DNA from: Melitaea cinxia
Taxonomy: Eukaryota > Arthropoda > Insecta > Lepidoptera > Nymphalidae
DNA: 64,000 nucleotides
Assembly: GCF_905220565.1 (NCBI RefSeq)
Contig: NC_059400.1
Coordinates: forward strand, 6,470,159-6,534,158
Reading direction: 5' to 3'
A model generated the notes under the pieces. The model saw only the letters and a list, made by a program, of their open reading frames with translations. It ran no database searches and was not told where the DNA came from. The translations under genes and the position numbers were made by a program. Of the stretch, positions 1 through 11,181 are shown piece after piece. How positions within the stretch are numbered: position 1 is the first letter of the stretch; the number at the start of each line of letters is the position of its first letter.

Positions 1-517
1 AAACATTTTAGGATTTCTTTTCGTATCTTTTGTTTTGTTATGTGTGCGATGTTTCCGTATAAATAACCTTTGGCCATCTCGTTGTACATTATTTGTAACG
101 ATTTCTACATCTTCATATGACCTCTCTTGAAATTTGTCGCAGAAAGTATCGTACATAATTGAATTCCTTATAACATCTGCCGTAAATTAAAATTATGAGA
201 TGAAAACGTATTTTATTTATACATACCCCTCCTTTTTGAAAGACCTGAATATGAATATGTAATACAATGAATAATGTTTTACTTTCTTTAAAACATAATA
301 CAACGTGGGAAATGAGTAACGTTATTAGAATCCTAGCTACTTGCTAACTTTATGATAACTAATTACTTCTAAATAGCTATTTATTTAAATAGATATGAGT
401 TATTTACTTAAAATATGATATATTTTATAGTGCTTGTGAGCTACTTTCTATCAAAGGCTTTATCACATTGGCACAGCTGATAATACATGGTAATTGTGGA
501 AGATTCATGATAATTGT
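1..517. other. AT-rich draper intron, nothing recognised
   Basis: No exon, repeat family or RNA gene was seen. It should be part of the intron following draper exon 10. Confidence 0.5.
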
Positions 518-618
518 GGAATATATCCACCAACCCCCAGCGGAGTAGTATGGTGGATTCAGCTGCGAGCCTTCCTACACGGAGAAAGACGCCTATAACT
601 AGCAGTGAGATGTTACAG
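518..618 (+). mobile_element. tRNA-derived SINE, 3' fragment
   Basis: Matches the 3' half of the SINE at 13786-14121 (ATATATCCACCAACCCC, then TGGTGGATT, ending at AGTGAGATGTTACAGG). Diverged fragment. Confidence 0.7.
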
Positions 619-704
619 GTAACAGGAGGTTACAAGTAATCGTATAGGTAATATTGATAAGATTAGTAGCAAATGTGTAAGTGTTGATAAGTGAGTGCAC
701 GCAC

Positions 705-866
705 CTTTCCAGCTGCTCTCGCAGATGCAGGCGCCGGTGACGTGGTGGCAGCCCACAGCGTTCTGTTTGCAGTCACAAGGCGTCGAACAATTCTGCCCGT
801 AGAAGCCGGCTCGGCAACGGCGCTCACAGCGCGGGCCCTCGTAGCCCGGCCCGCACACGCACTCGC
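705..866 (-). CDS. drpr: draper exon 10: EGF-like module (last exon in window)
   Basis: Acceptor GTTGTAG at 868-867, donor GTGCGT at 704. Encodes ECVCGPGYEGPRC, CRAGFYGQNC and CHHVTGACICESSWK. Ends phase 1, so more EGF modules, the membrane span and the cytoplasmic tail must follow to the left of base 1. Confidence 0.9.
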
Positions 867-3800
867 CTACAACACGTTTACACACTTTAACTGAGGTATG
901 GCACAGCACGAAGTTTCCCCGACTGGGGAAGTACCTGAGGGAGCTCCTGGCGGGAATTGGGGATAGGGTCGGGAACGCGCTTGTGATTCTTCTGGTATAT
1001 AAGCTACGGTAATCCTTACCATCAAGTGAGCCGTTCGCTTGTTTGACGACTTAATCGTAATAAAGGGTAACATCGTGAAAAACACGACATGTTTTACCGA
1101 CTGTTAATGAATTTCAGCGCTAGTCGGATCATAACACACAAAAAAATTTACATATAATAGTAAAAAAATACAAGAAGTAAATTCATTAATTTTCTTTTGA
1201 CAGATTTATTTAAAAAACATGCTCTGACGAAGGATTTATGATTTTGTATCTAAAATATGCAATGGTATAATATACCATTATGGATAAGTATATAAGTTAC
1301 AAAAAAAATAGTTACCATTAACAGGGTTACAAGGAGCTCCGTTTTCACAATCGCATGGCTGTAGACACCGAAGACCGAAGGTTTTTCCATTACACGGTCG
1401 ATCGCATTTCAATCCATCGAAACTGCAGAATTAATATAATAAATTTAGCAATCTAACAATCAATACTTGTAACCATAATAGTCTAGAAATTATGTTCTAT
1501 AAGTAATAATTAATTAAATTTTTAATTTAGCATTTGATTTCCCAATGAATTTACCACAATTTATTTTTGTCTGGAATTAATATGATAAAAACAAAATTGT
1601 CTGTTTTAAAATTTCCTTCAAACAGAAGTCAAGAGAAAAAACCGACTAAGTTTTATAATATTTTGGGATAGTTTCAGTTAGTACAAAGCACACGTTAGCA
1701 TTGTGTAGACGTAGATGCAGCACTGACCCGGGCTTGCACTCGCACTGGCCGGTCTCGTGCGAGCACGTGGCGTTGTTCTGGCAGTCGCACGTGTCGGCGC
1801 AGTTGTCGCCGTACAGCGGGAACGGGCACGGCTCCTGGCAGTGCTGGCCGCGGTAGCCCGGCGCGCACAGGCACGAGCCTGGGGCACACCACACGTGTTA
1901 GAGCCTTATCGCTGGTGGACACGGCCACTTATGTCACGACCTTACAACTGATGGACACGAATTTGAGTGTCTTAATCAGATAGTCACATCACATGTATTA
2001 CAACTTTATTTATATAATTGTCCATACGTACAAGTTTACAGAGCTTTGCTCCAGACACAAGTAAGTCAATCAGAAAAAAAAGAAAAATTTCGATATGTCA
2101 AAATTAAGATAATAATGATAAATGTAGAAATAGAAATATACAATCTTACCAAAATACAATAATTAAAATTTACAATGTCAATAAAAATACATCACTGTGG
2201 ATATTAACATAATTAAATATCAATTGCAATATATATTAAGAGCAATTATAACAGATACATAGCTATGTGTGTGTATGTGTGAATGTGTGTATATGTGTAT
2301 TGTGGTATGTGTGTATTATGATTGTTGTGTCTTGTGCGAGGCGGGCGCACCGTTAACGGGCGAGCAGTGTCCGCTGTTCTCGCAGCGGCACGTGGCGCGG
2401 CAGCCCTTCCCGTACGTGAGCAGCGGGCACTGGCGCGTGCAGAACTCGCCCAGCCAGCCGGCCGAGCACTCGCACGCGCCCGTCCACGGGTCGCACCTGA
2501 CGTGAAAGCACCAAAACGTTGCATCATCTTTCATTGACACAGAGTATTGAAGGAAATATGCTGCTCAAAATTTGGAGCAGCCCGGGGACTGCGATAACTT
2601 CAATGACGATGCTTCTTGTGGATGCAGGCATATATAAACTACGCATGAGTGCACACGTCTTTAGTTAAACTTCTTAAGTTTCCCCTACAGTAATATCCGG
2701 AACGTAACTCTCTCCCTTTCTATCTTCCCCAACTTATATCGCCCTCTCAACTTCCGTTCGTCTCGTTCGATCACACTTTCCGTAACGCTCTCGTCACGCA
2801 TTCACCAGCTCACTCCCTAAGTCGAGCGTACGTAAAGAAGTTTAGCCTCAAAACCAATCGATCGGATGTCGCTAACAATGTATTAGTGCCATGAAGTATA
2901 GCGAGCGGCTCACATGTCGGTGGTGGCGGGGTTGCACTCGCAGTCGCGCTCGCACAGCTTGCCCCACTTGGCGGGCGGGCAGGCGCGCCGCTCGCAGCGC
3001 TCGCCGCGCCAGCCGGGCCGGCACGCGCAGGTACCGTCGCGCGCCGAGCACTCGCCGCCGTGCGAGCACGCGCACCGCCCCGCGCACCCCACGCCGAACG
3101 TGCCCAGCGGACACGCCTCCAGGCACTACCGGCACCAAAACAAAATACAAAAACAAAGAAAAATACAATAGACGGCATTATCGCGTAAAGACATTTCGTC
3201 TAGGCAACCTTACGTGTGCATATATACGTGTCATTTTATAATATGTTTTGATTCTTCGCGTGTGAGATTTTAAATGCATAAAAAAGATGTAAAGCTGGAT
3301 TTTCATATAACGTGACAGACAATTACGGTAACATGGACATACAAAAATTATTGACACAACAAAAAAATTAGACATAGCTAAAAATAATTTATGCAATTTA
3401 GATTCCAAATATTTTAAAAATTGTATTTAATAAACTATTATTTGAAATATAATTTTTGCAATATGATTATTCCTTTTCAGTTAAACTTAATCTTATGAAA
3501 TAAAAGTCTTCTACCATTCATTAAACAGACTGTTAACGAATTCCCTACTATATACGAGTATCTTCCCTATTATAAAATGAAGTAAAATTAAAATTTAACA
3601 ATAATTAATGAGTGATCGACGCCCACCTTTTCTCCCATAAATCCAGCTTCACACTGACATTGTCCAGTCACATGGTGACATCTCGCACCATTGGCGCATT
3701 CGCACGTCTGCTCACATTTATCTCCCCATCTACCGGCAGGACATCTGTAAAAAAAAAAATAGGGAATTGACGCATTAATTTTTACTTTATTCAATAGGCG

Positions 3801-6800
3801 TACTTTTTTACTGCGATTTTTTTTTAATTATTTTGTAACAGCTTGATTGATTTTGATGATTTTTAAATACGAGCCATTTTTTGTGAAAATTTTCTTTATA
3901 CTATAAGGCCGCCTTTTGTACATTTTTCTTATTTTTTAATTTTTTTTTCTGGTGTATAATAATGAATATATTATTATTTTATTTATTTTTATAAAAACAG
4001 ATTTACCTATATTATAAAACTATTCTGACGCCTACGAATCTCTCCCAAAAACTAGATAACTCTATGAGTTCTATGACTACAGTCCTTTACCATAGAGTAT
4101 TATATTATTAAACCCTACTAATTAATTAATATATTATAAATGTGAATGTAAATTTGTTTGTTACGTTTTCACGCGAAAACTACTCAACCGATCCTCATGA
4201 AAGTTTGTGCACATATTTTTGGAGGTATTAGAAGTAACATAGGATACTTTTTATGAAAAAAAAATTTATATTTATTTTTTACGAAAAATAAAAAAAAAAA
4301 TTTGCTAATAAATCTCAAAATTTAGATACTTCTACGCCATCTAGCATTCCAGTAATGAAGTTCCAACCCTGAGTACTGTAATACCATTGCACTGTATTAT
4401 CGACGGTCATGTCAATATCCAATCCAATTGACTATAGTTTCAGCTGTTTGGGATTTTTCAATATTTATTGATATTTTTTTCTATCATTATATCTGCAGTA
4501 TATAATAGTGAATATAAGTTTGTTTGTTATGCTTTCACGTGAAAACTATTCAACCGATCATCATGAAACTTTGTAAACATACTCTTCGAAGTATTAGAAA
4601 TAGCATAGGATACTTTTTATTAAAAAAAATTCAATGCGAGCGAAGTCGCGGGTGAAAGCTAGTTTAGTATAAATTTTTAAAAAATGTACTCACTTATTGG
4701 CGCAGACATCTCCCGTCCAGCCCGCAGTGCACTCGCACAATCCGGTAAAAAAGTTGCACTTTCCGTTATTTTGACAACGACATCTGTCTGGACACTTCTC
4801 GCCAACAGGACACTCCTCCTCACATCTGTGAACAACGATTTAAAATCCAATCATGATATCGAGTTTCATTTACACTATCCAGTATCTCTTTAAATTATCC
4901 AGTAGGCATTTATTAAGTCAAGTGCCACCTAAGCCTATGGTCTCATTATTAGTCTAAACTAACAAAGATAGAGAACAGAGAAGTATATTCATTAGACAGT
5001 CTTCGTATGATCTTGCATAAAATCAAGATTTTTACAAACATCTCATTTATATTAAAGCTTAATCTCTGAGAACCTCCTTCAGAAGACTGTATTTATAAGT
5101 CATAGTTAATACTTTCCGAAACAACTTTAATTTACTATCCACTTACACAACTTACACACACAAACTTAGGATATATCCGCCATTATAAAAATCTCACATT
5201 TTCTATGTGTATTTACTGTAAAATATATACATATAAAAAAGTGTGTGTGAATGAGAAGTTCTACTTCACTGGCTAGCTAACTTCTTCTTCGTTGACTAGC
5301 TGAAGGGGTGTCGGTTTATGTGAGGGTGTGCGCGTGCATCGTAAAAATTTATTTTCATCATTTTTCCCTAACGCGGCAAAAGAAGTTTAACTTCACAAAA
5401 TTATAAATTTATTGTCCCAGACATTCTACAATAGCTGATAAGACCTTCCACAGACTATTGAATAATTTTATTGTTTTACTCGCTTGACTAATACCAAAGG
5501 TCAGAAGGCGATTGTTTTATTAAAAAGCTCTAGAAATACTCTGAAACAATACTAACAAACAGGAAATTTTAATACCTAACACAAACAACTAAAGTAAATA
5601 CATTTTCATACATTTTATAATTATATATGTATTTATTATACCTATAAATGAAATTTTTCCCCTTTATATTAAATTTTAGGTTTTTCTATATGAATAATTC
5701 TTCATATGATGCAGATATGTATGGGTTGTATGGTATGTACCCCCTCTCTTCCCGTGGGTGTCGTAAGAGGCAACTAAGGGATAACACAGTTTCACTACCA
5801 CCTTGGAACTTAAAAAGCCGACCGATGGCGGGATAACCATCCAACTGCAGGCTTTGAAATACACAGACCGAAGACGGGGAGCAGCGTCTTCGGTGCGACA
5901 AAGCCAGCCCTGCTGTCACCAACCCGCCAGTATGTCCAGTGGTGGACTGCGAAAGGTTGTGATGATCATGTGATGTATGGGTTAGAATATCAAAAAGATG
6001 TACCTTGTAATTTGATAAACGTTATATATTTGTTATTTATTGAAATAGCCGTTAGATATCTGCAAAATGAATATTTGCAATCTGAACTTGATTGCGCCAT
6101 ACCTAGCAACAGTGGTATGACTAGTACTTTAAGACAACTTCAACAGGTCTATAACCTAAGGATAAGCAAGTTATGACAGTTGAGTATTCATCTCTTGGTC
6201 AATTGCTTTTAGTCAATTACAATCATATTTCTTGCCATAGTTAAACGACATTTTGATTTATTCATTAAAATTTTAATTACAGTCACTATAACTATTATTA
6301 TTATTTATTTTCACCAATTACTAAGCATGATGTTACAAAATTTTGAATCCCTCCACGGCCCTTGTCACACAATGTCACACATCGTCGACCTCATACCTCT
6401 TCCCCTAACGTGTGACGTAATTTATCGATGGCCCCTAAGTGACAAACCAGTCAGAAGTATAAAATCGCCGAATACTCACAACGGTCCAGTGTAGCCCTGC
6501 TGACACCTGCACGCCCCACTCGCAGGGTTGCAAGTCGCGTTGTTCCGACACTGGCACGTCTGGTCACAGTTATCTCCAAACGTGGGAGGCGCGCACGCAC
6601 GCTCGCACGCGTCCCCGCGCCACCCCGCCGTACACGCACACTCGCCCGTAAGCGGCTCGCACGTGCCACCATTCATACATCTACACTCGTTCTGACAGTG
6701 ACGACCCCACTTACCGTCGGGGCAAGCTGGAATAGTATAATAGTATAATTCTAGAATCTAGATCGATGGGGTGTTTGTGAAAGTCCTGTTCCTATAATCC

Positions 6801-9800
6801 AAATAACTCTTAAATTCAGATAACGACCCGTTTTTTTACGAACCTTTAAATTTCAAACATGTCTTGTTTAACTGGGCTTATATCGAAAAAAAAAACAAAT
6901 AATATCTTGAAATTGTATTAAGTTGCAAGGATTGGTCTGCAGTAAGAAATGGCTAAAAATAATTGTCTCTAATACTCTAGTTTTTTGTTTCAAAGTATTT
7001 TCTTGTCGATAAGAGTGGTTTCACAAACGTTTATGATTACTACTTTGATTATATTAACAAAAGCGATGTTGCTAGCAAAGAAAACAAAAAGACGGAACTT
7101 TACTTTCAATATACATTATTGTGTACCAAAATCCACTTGACTGTACTGTATTTTATGACCCACGTAGAAACTTTATCTATGAAACTTGACGCACGCTTAG
7201 CATCTCATTAAAATAAATTGAAACATTTAAGACATGTTACTAATTACACAAGATTCTCACTACCCTAATATTGTATTATATACCGTATTGAAAACAAGTA
7301 TGACATACTTATTATCAAACAGCTAACATTAGCAGCTATTAATTCCAAGCTCCAAAGACATTGTCGTTACTTGGTAACACGCATATTGTATGCATATTTT
7401 TGATTTTCACTACCTTCATTAACAGATGCAACAACTCTCAACAAACGAAGATAAGTTGTATTATATTTGACCCTAATATAATTTATCAATCAATATTCAA
7501 CTTGTGGTAATTCATCGTATACATCTCACTGTATATTCGTTTAACTCGCTTCCCTATATATGACTCAGTCAAGGAAAAAGCTTCAGTTTTATTGTTTCGA
7601 TTTTGACCCAACCCAATTTTGTCAATGAACAATTGCATCTGACGTATGTATAAATAGCAAATAAAATTAAGGAAAAATTTAAAAAGTACAAAAAAAAGAT
7701 ACGTACATATGTCACACGCGGGTCCCCCATATCCGTGCGAACAGGCGCACGTATTCGGCGCCACACATTTCCCGTGCACACACGACTCCACGCACACCGG
7801 TACACAAAGTTTCCCCTCGGAATCCGGCGTGTAGCCATCGCAACATTCCTCGACCGGTCTCTGCTTCACTAGAATCTGTGTCTTCAATACCTCCTTGAAC
7901 TTTATCTTATATTTCGAACATCGTGGGGGCACATTGAAACACCAAGCGTATTCTTTAACTTGGTACGGTTGTTTCTCAGACACTCTTATTGTTGTTGTGT
8001 AGCTAAAAATAAAAGTAAGCTTTCAATTCAACCAATTCAGACTATTATTTTCACTACTGAATAAGGCAGAGGATTATATTACATGTTCTAAAGTTGTTAA
8101 CTACATGCAAATAAAATTTGTTATGGTATTTGGAACGTAATTATCATTAGTTACGACAATTATTAATGAAATTAAAAACATCTATCTGACCTACACCTAA
8201 ACCTTTTTTTTACGTGGAGAAAATCCATCATGGATACCAGCGATCCAGCGCGGGGACGCCATAGGGTTATGTCAGACTCCTACTGACTAAAAAACCACCA
8301 CGTGTGAGCAGTCATCCGCCTGGGTAGGGTGAGATGGGGTCGCGCTAGCATTCGCCACCATGCCCCAGCGGTTGGTCCGGACAAAGCCTCCGGGCCTCGG
8401 CACAATGGCGGGGTGGCCTCGCTCACAACAAGGCCACCCCTCAGACGTGTGGGGTCGTGTCTTCCGACCGGCCAAAGTTGAACTGACAAACTTACCCTAA
8501 CCTGAGCAAAATGTTTTTTTTTAACCATAGTCCCCGTAGATGTAAGTTTTTACATTCTAACTATGTAACACAATCGCATTGAGGCAAAAAACTAATTTTT
8601 AGTTTTCAGTTCTCATGCAACTATGACAAATAAGGACTTTAACTTTTTTTCCTTATACTTACAGAAACGTTTTCAGTTTTACCTACTTATTAGCAATATT
8701 TTAAATTAATAAACTAATAGTTATTCAGATAGGGTTCTATAAAAGTCCATTATGGCTTATAGCATATCACTAATGACGCAAATGAAATAAGTGGTTAAAG
8801 GAAACGAAAATTATTATTTATAAGTATAAATTAGTAATTTTAATATTAAATGTATATTATTCTCATATTATATCGTAAAGTATATTATTAAAAATGAATT
8901 ACTTTAACGCGCATAACTCGAACGACTACACCAAATAGGATAATTTTTTTTTTTTGTTAGTGTAAAACGACAAGGATTATGCAGACAGCTTTTGAAACCA
9001 AAAAAAAATTATAGTAGGATGAAACCCATTGTCATTGCAAAAGAAAGAAAATACAACGAAAATGAAAGGAAAAATAAATTACGGGCGATCTGAGGTTATA
9101 AAGTGGTAGGGAGGGGTGTTTAAGGGTAAAAAACGGTTTATCTCGATTTCCGGCTAAACTAAAAGTCCTATGGAAAAAAGCTTAATAGCAAAAGTTGTAG
9201 GTAATAAAAAGAACAACAACTTTTGTATTTACATCTTTTTCACATAACCTCAAAATTCATGTGAAGAATTAAAAAACCAAGATTTTGATTTTTTTATTTT
9301 TATCTTTTACAAAATTTTGTTCCAAATACTGTTTTTTTTTTTGATTAAAAATATTTTATTTTGATTTAATACCTTGTTTTGACCTCAATATCGAAAAAGC
9401 ACCCTCGTTTTCAATTGAAAATTCTCACGTCAATATATCAGCTTTTTTAAAAAAGTCGGTGCGCTTTTTGTTCGGTGAAATCTCTACTTTCCGATGATAA
9501 TTTTGAGGTTATGCAAAAAAAGTGTGAATATAAAAGTTGTAAATAGTCTACCGGCAGACTTAGTCCTACCCGGAAAACAGTTACCATATATGGTTGTATA
9601 CACATTACATATACCAAAATAACATTTTTTTCAATTTTTGTCTGTCTGTCTGTACTGTTTGTTCCAGCTAATCTCTGAAACGGCTGGGCCGATTTTGACA
9701 GGACTTTCACTGGCAGATAGCTGATGTAATAAGGAGTAACTTAGGCTACTTTAATTTTCAAAATTTATTTATTTCATAGCTCTGCAAACTGAACAATAAC

Positions 9801-10169
9801 TTTTTTGTTTACTTCCACGCAGACGAAGTCAGGAGCTCAGCTAGTTTATAATAAATTATGACCCTTTAATCCAAAAATACTTTGTTGTCAGTCAATATTT
9901 TATGGTTCTTGAGTGAGACTTGTATAATAATTGTGTTTGCAGGCAAAAGAAAAAAACCGACTTCAATTATATCGACAAGTAATACAACGTAGGTAGATGA
10001 AAATTAGTCAAGTAAATACTGAAAGACTGAAATTTAAATGTTTTCTTTGGGATCACATCATCAGATCCTGGTTTCCTTATCATGGTACCACACCGGGGAT
10101 ATCTTCTTTCCAACAAAAAAAGAATTTTCAAAATCGGCTCATAAACGACGAAGTTATCCGCGAACATAC

Positions 10170-10226
<57 letters not shown>

Positions 10227-10690
10227 GGTCGAATCGAGTACCCTTCTCTTTTTTTTGAAGTCGGTTAAGAATTGACTTTGTGGCTTCATTTAATTAAAAA
10301 AAATTCTTTAGTCATTGACACTCATTAAATAAGGTTTCACTGCGTTGTGTTTATTTATTTTTTTAATCTTATCTTAAATATTTGCGTTTGCAGCTTCAAA
10401 GAAAAGAATCATAATACGTACGTTCCGAGAATAAGAGAGTGATAATACACATTAGTTGCCCACAGTGTACACATCATAAATGAACTGAAATCTGAGAATT
10501 CCTAATTAGATTAATTAAAATACTAAAAGTGTAAAGATTTATACACATACGTACGTACATTTACTGAGAAAAGTAGGAATTTCAGCTCAACATGCGATAC
10601 TTACGTCTCCTGCCTGGTGCAGACATTCGGACCTTCGAGCAAGGCCCCGACTGATGCAGCGAGGGCCAGCAATATCACAGTCTTCCACAT
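705..10690 (-). CDS. drpr: Draper/MEGF10-type engulfment receptor, N-terminal ten exons (partial)
   Basis: Minus-strand gene joined from exons 10690-10605, 8002-7707, 6726-6480, 4825-4694, 3744-3627, 3125-2914, 2496-2351, 1878-1728, 1422-1316 and 866-705. All junctions are GT/AG and phases agree, giving 552 codons without a stop. It starts with a signal peptide (hydrophobic core VILLALAASVGALL), then a Cys-rich EMI domain (about residues 24-95, with WCFNVPPRC and ECCDGY), then tandem EGF-like modules of the form CxxGxxGxxC...CxC...GxCxCxxGxxGxxC. EMI plus EGF array is the ectodomain of Draper/MEGF10/Jedi, single-pass receptors by which glia and phagocytes recognise apoptotic cells and neuronal debris. 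The transmembrane segment and the ITAM/NPxY tail are missing because the gene runs off the left edge; the last exon ends in phase 1 with a donor. Family assignment is firm; one-to-one orthology is inferred. Confidence 0.93.
892..1064 (+). mobile_element. SINE-like repeat, family 2
   Basis: Shares GGGAGCTCCTGG, GGGTCGGGAACGCGCTTG and ATAAGCTACGGTAATC with copies at 10855, 37529, 39918, 40076, 46636 and 49148. Inserted right next to draper exon 10. Confidence 0.8.
1316..1422 (-). CDS. drpr: draper exon 9: EGF-like module
   Basis: Acceptor TTCTGCAG at 1424-1423, donor GTAACT at 1315. Encodes FDGLKCDRPCNGKTFGLRC and CDCENGAPCNPVN. AT-richer than exons 6-8 and 10. Ends phase 1. Confidence 0.9.
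1728..1878 (-). CDS. drpr: draper exon 8: EGF-like modules
   Basis: Acceptor GCCCCAG at 1880-1879, donor GTCAGT at 1727. Encodes SCLCAPGYRGQHCQEPC and CQNNATCSHETGQCECKP. The donor was chosen over a GT four bases on because it continues as CKPGFDG into exon 9. Ends phase 2. Confidence 0.9.
2351..2496 (-). CDS. drpr: draper exon 7: EGF-like modules
   Basis: Acceptor CGTCAG at 2498-2497. The donor is the less common GTGCGC at 2350; I chose it because it alone joins CSPVN to the next exon as NGSCLC in frame, restoring the module. Encodes MCDPWTGACECSAGW and CPLLTYGKGC. Ends phase 1. GC-rich like exon 6. Confidence 0.88.
2551..2830 (+). repeat. Fragment of family-2 repeat plus pyrimidine-rich spacer
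   Basis: GCTCAAAATTTGGAGCAGCCC matches the 5' part of family 2. The rest, up to 2830, is a C/T-rich stretch with no coding signal. Confidence 0.45.
2914..3125 (-). CDS. drpr: draper exon 6: EGF-like modules, very GC-rich
   Basis: Acceptor GGTAG at 3130-3126, donor GTGAGC at 2913. Encodes CLEACPLGTFGVGC through CECNPATTD: one complete module and the first half of the next. Base composition is strikingly GC-rich compared with flanking introns, with C or G at almost every third position. Ends phase 2. Confidence 0.92.
3627..3744 (-). CDS. drpr: draper exon 5: one EGF-like module
   Basis: Preceded by a long pyrimidine tract and ACAG, donor GTGGGC at 3626. Encodes KCPAGRWGDKC through CQCEAGFMGEK, one full laminin/EGF-like module. 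Ends phase 0. Confidence 0.92.
3745..4693. other. draper intron 4, mostly Helitron-like repeat
   Basis: Two related stretches (4140-4265 and 4500-4620) share TTTGTTTGTTA, GAAAACTA-TCAACCGATC and AGCATAGGATACTTTTTAT. The right edge GCGAAGTCGCGGGTGAAAG then CTAG/T at 4659-4662 is a Helitron-like 3' end. Confidence 0.55.
4694..4825 (-). CDS. drpr: draper exon 4: one EGF-like module, first loop shortened
   Basis: Acceptor TTCACAG at 4827-4826, donor GTGAGT at 4693. The module reads CEEECPVGEKCPDRC, with five residues between cysteines where sister modules have eight, so the usual aromatic-Gly step is missing. The remainder (CRCQNNGKCNFFTGLCEC) is normal. Ends phase 2. Confidence 0.9.
4826..6479. 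other. draper intron 3 with a family-3 repeat
   Basis: Only the repeat at 5725-5962 is recognised. The remainder is AT-rich spacer with no supported gene or RNA. Confidence 0.6.
5725..5962 (+). mobile_element. RTE-tailed repeat, family 3
   Basis: Contains CTCTTCCCGTGGGTGTCGTA, AAAAGCCGACCGATGGCGGG and GAAGACGGGGAGCAGCGTCT, shared with 52999, 54445, 59370 and 61598; the end GTCCAGTGGTGGACTG resembles the RTE 3' coding end. Confidence 0.8.
6480..6726 (-). CDS. drpr: draper exon 3: two EGF-like modules
   Basis: Acceptor TTCCAG at 6728-6727, donor GTGAGT at 6479. Modules begin CPDGKWGRHC and CAPPTFGDNC and each close with the GxCxCxxGWxG or GxCRCQQGYTG pattern. The junction codon with exon 2 is Ser. 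Ends phase 2. Confidence 0.93.
6727..7706. other. draper intron 2, nothing recognised
   Basis: AT-rich; no repeat family, exon or RNA gene supported. Confidence 0.5.
7707..8002 (-). CDS. drpr: draper exon 2: EMI domain and first EGF-like module
   Basis: Acceptor TTTTTAG at 8003 and donor GTACGT at 7706. The junction codon with exon 1 reads Thr. It encodes most of the EMI domain (WCFNVPPRC, then VEECCDGYTP) and a first short EGF-like module with CVHGKCVAPNTCACSHGYGG. Ends phase 1. Intron 1 upstream is about 2.6 kb and full of repeats. Confidence 0.93.
8205..8490. repeat. GC-rich interspersed-repeat-like block in draper intron 1
   Basis: A 280-bp GC-rich island in AT-rich DNA, with CCGCCTGGGTAGGGTGAGAT, inverted GGCCACCCC / GGGGTGGCC and CCTCCGGGCCTCGG. 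Composition and sharp edges suggest a retrotransposon UTR fragment; overlapping ORFs have no recognisable domain. Confidence 0.4.
9590..9844 (+). mobile_element. Helitron-like element, 3' part
   Basis: Ends ACGCAGACGAAGTCAGGAGC then CTAG at 9841-9844 before T, and shares its body (AAGGAGTAACTTAGGCTAC) with 59040-59248. The 3' CTAG/T is the Helitron end rule. Confidence 0.65.
9927..10268 (+). repeat. Interspersed repeat A (AACCGACTTCAA ends) with TA microsatellite
   Basis: Begins TTGTGTTTGCAGGCAAA and AACCGACTTCAA, ends GAAGTCGGTT, so the ends are inverted repeats. A (TA)n run at 10172-10225 lies inside. Seen at least eight more times in the window. ORFs here with YIYIYI runs are the microsatellite. 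Confidence 0.85.
10605..10690 (-). CDS. drpr: draper exon 1: signal peptide
   Basis: ATG at 10690-10688 (minus). 28 codons plus two bases: hydrophobic signal peptide followed by LLEGPNVCT, where the first EMI cysteine lies. It ends in phase 2 at a consensus donor GTAAGT (10604-10599). The start is chosen because a typical signal peptide begins exactly there; an ATG further upstream opens only a nine-codon uORF. Confidence 0.9.
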
Positions 10691-10702
10691 ATCGGCAACC
10701 GT

Positions 10703-10729
10703 TCACGCGAGTCTACACCGCAACTCCAT
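10703..10729 (-). other. Possible uORF just upstream of draper ATG
   Basis: An ATG at 10729-10727 (minus) opens eight codons (MELRCRLA) and stops at TGA 10705-10703, 12 bases before the draper start. If the transcript begins upstream of it, it could damp translation. No transcription start is visible in the sequence. Confidence 0.35.
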
Positions 10730-10854
10730 AACAAATGTATTGTTTTGCGCTCGTTTACGTGACGATATGCATTCAACGCTTGTTTAGCCGTTCCTCGTGT
10801 TGCCTGGTGTGGCGAATTATAAACTGTTTTGTCTAGAACAAAGAAAAAACACAC

Positions 10855-11099
10855 AGAAGATCACAGCAAAATAATACTGTTTTCAAGCAGTATTGTGTTC
10901 CTGTTGGTGAGTAAGGTGACCAGAGCTCCTGGGGGGATCGGGGATTGGCTCCTGGGGGGATCGGGGATTGGGTCGGCAACGCGCTTGCAATGATTCCGGT
11001 ATTGCAGGCGTCTATAAGCTACGGTAATCGCTTACCATCAGGTGAGCCGTATGCTTGTTTGCCGACCTAGTGACATAAAAAAAAAAAAAAAAAAAAAAA
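10855..11099 (+). mobile_element. SINE-like repeat, family 2, with poly(A) tail
   Basis: Copy with an intact 22-base A tail at 11078-11099, showing that the plus strand is the retrotransposed strand. It lies upstream of draper. A short GGGGGGATCGGGGATTGG segment is duplicated in tandem. Confidence 0.85.
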
Positions 11100-11147
11100 T
11101 TACAAAAACATCGGAATAATATATATTTATTGTTAGTTGTTTTTGTT

Positions 11148-11181
11148 ACTTCCTTTTAGTATAAATATACTAAAAGGAAGT
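11148..11181. repeat. Perfect 16-bp hairpin
   Basis: ACTTCCTTTTAGTATA (11148-11163), a two-base loop, then its exact reverse complement (11166-11181). It lies just after a SINE tail. Confidence 0.85.

Noticed and set aside
613..909. 98-codon minus-strand ORF over draper exon 10
   Set aside because: It is exon 10 read through its acceptor and donor; the real exon is 705-866.
2246..3241. Arg/Ala-rich ORFs on both strands over draper exons 6 and 7
   Set aside because: Shadows of GC-rich exons in the wrong frame or strand; no domain, and the EGF frame explains the region.
9997..10275. ORFs with YIYIYI runs
   Set aside because: Translation of a TA microsatellite inside repeat A.
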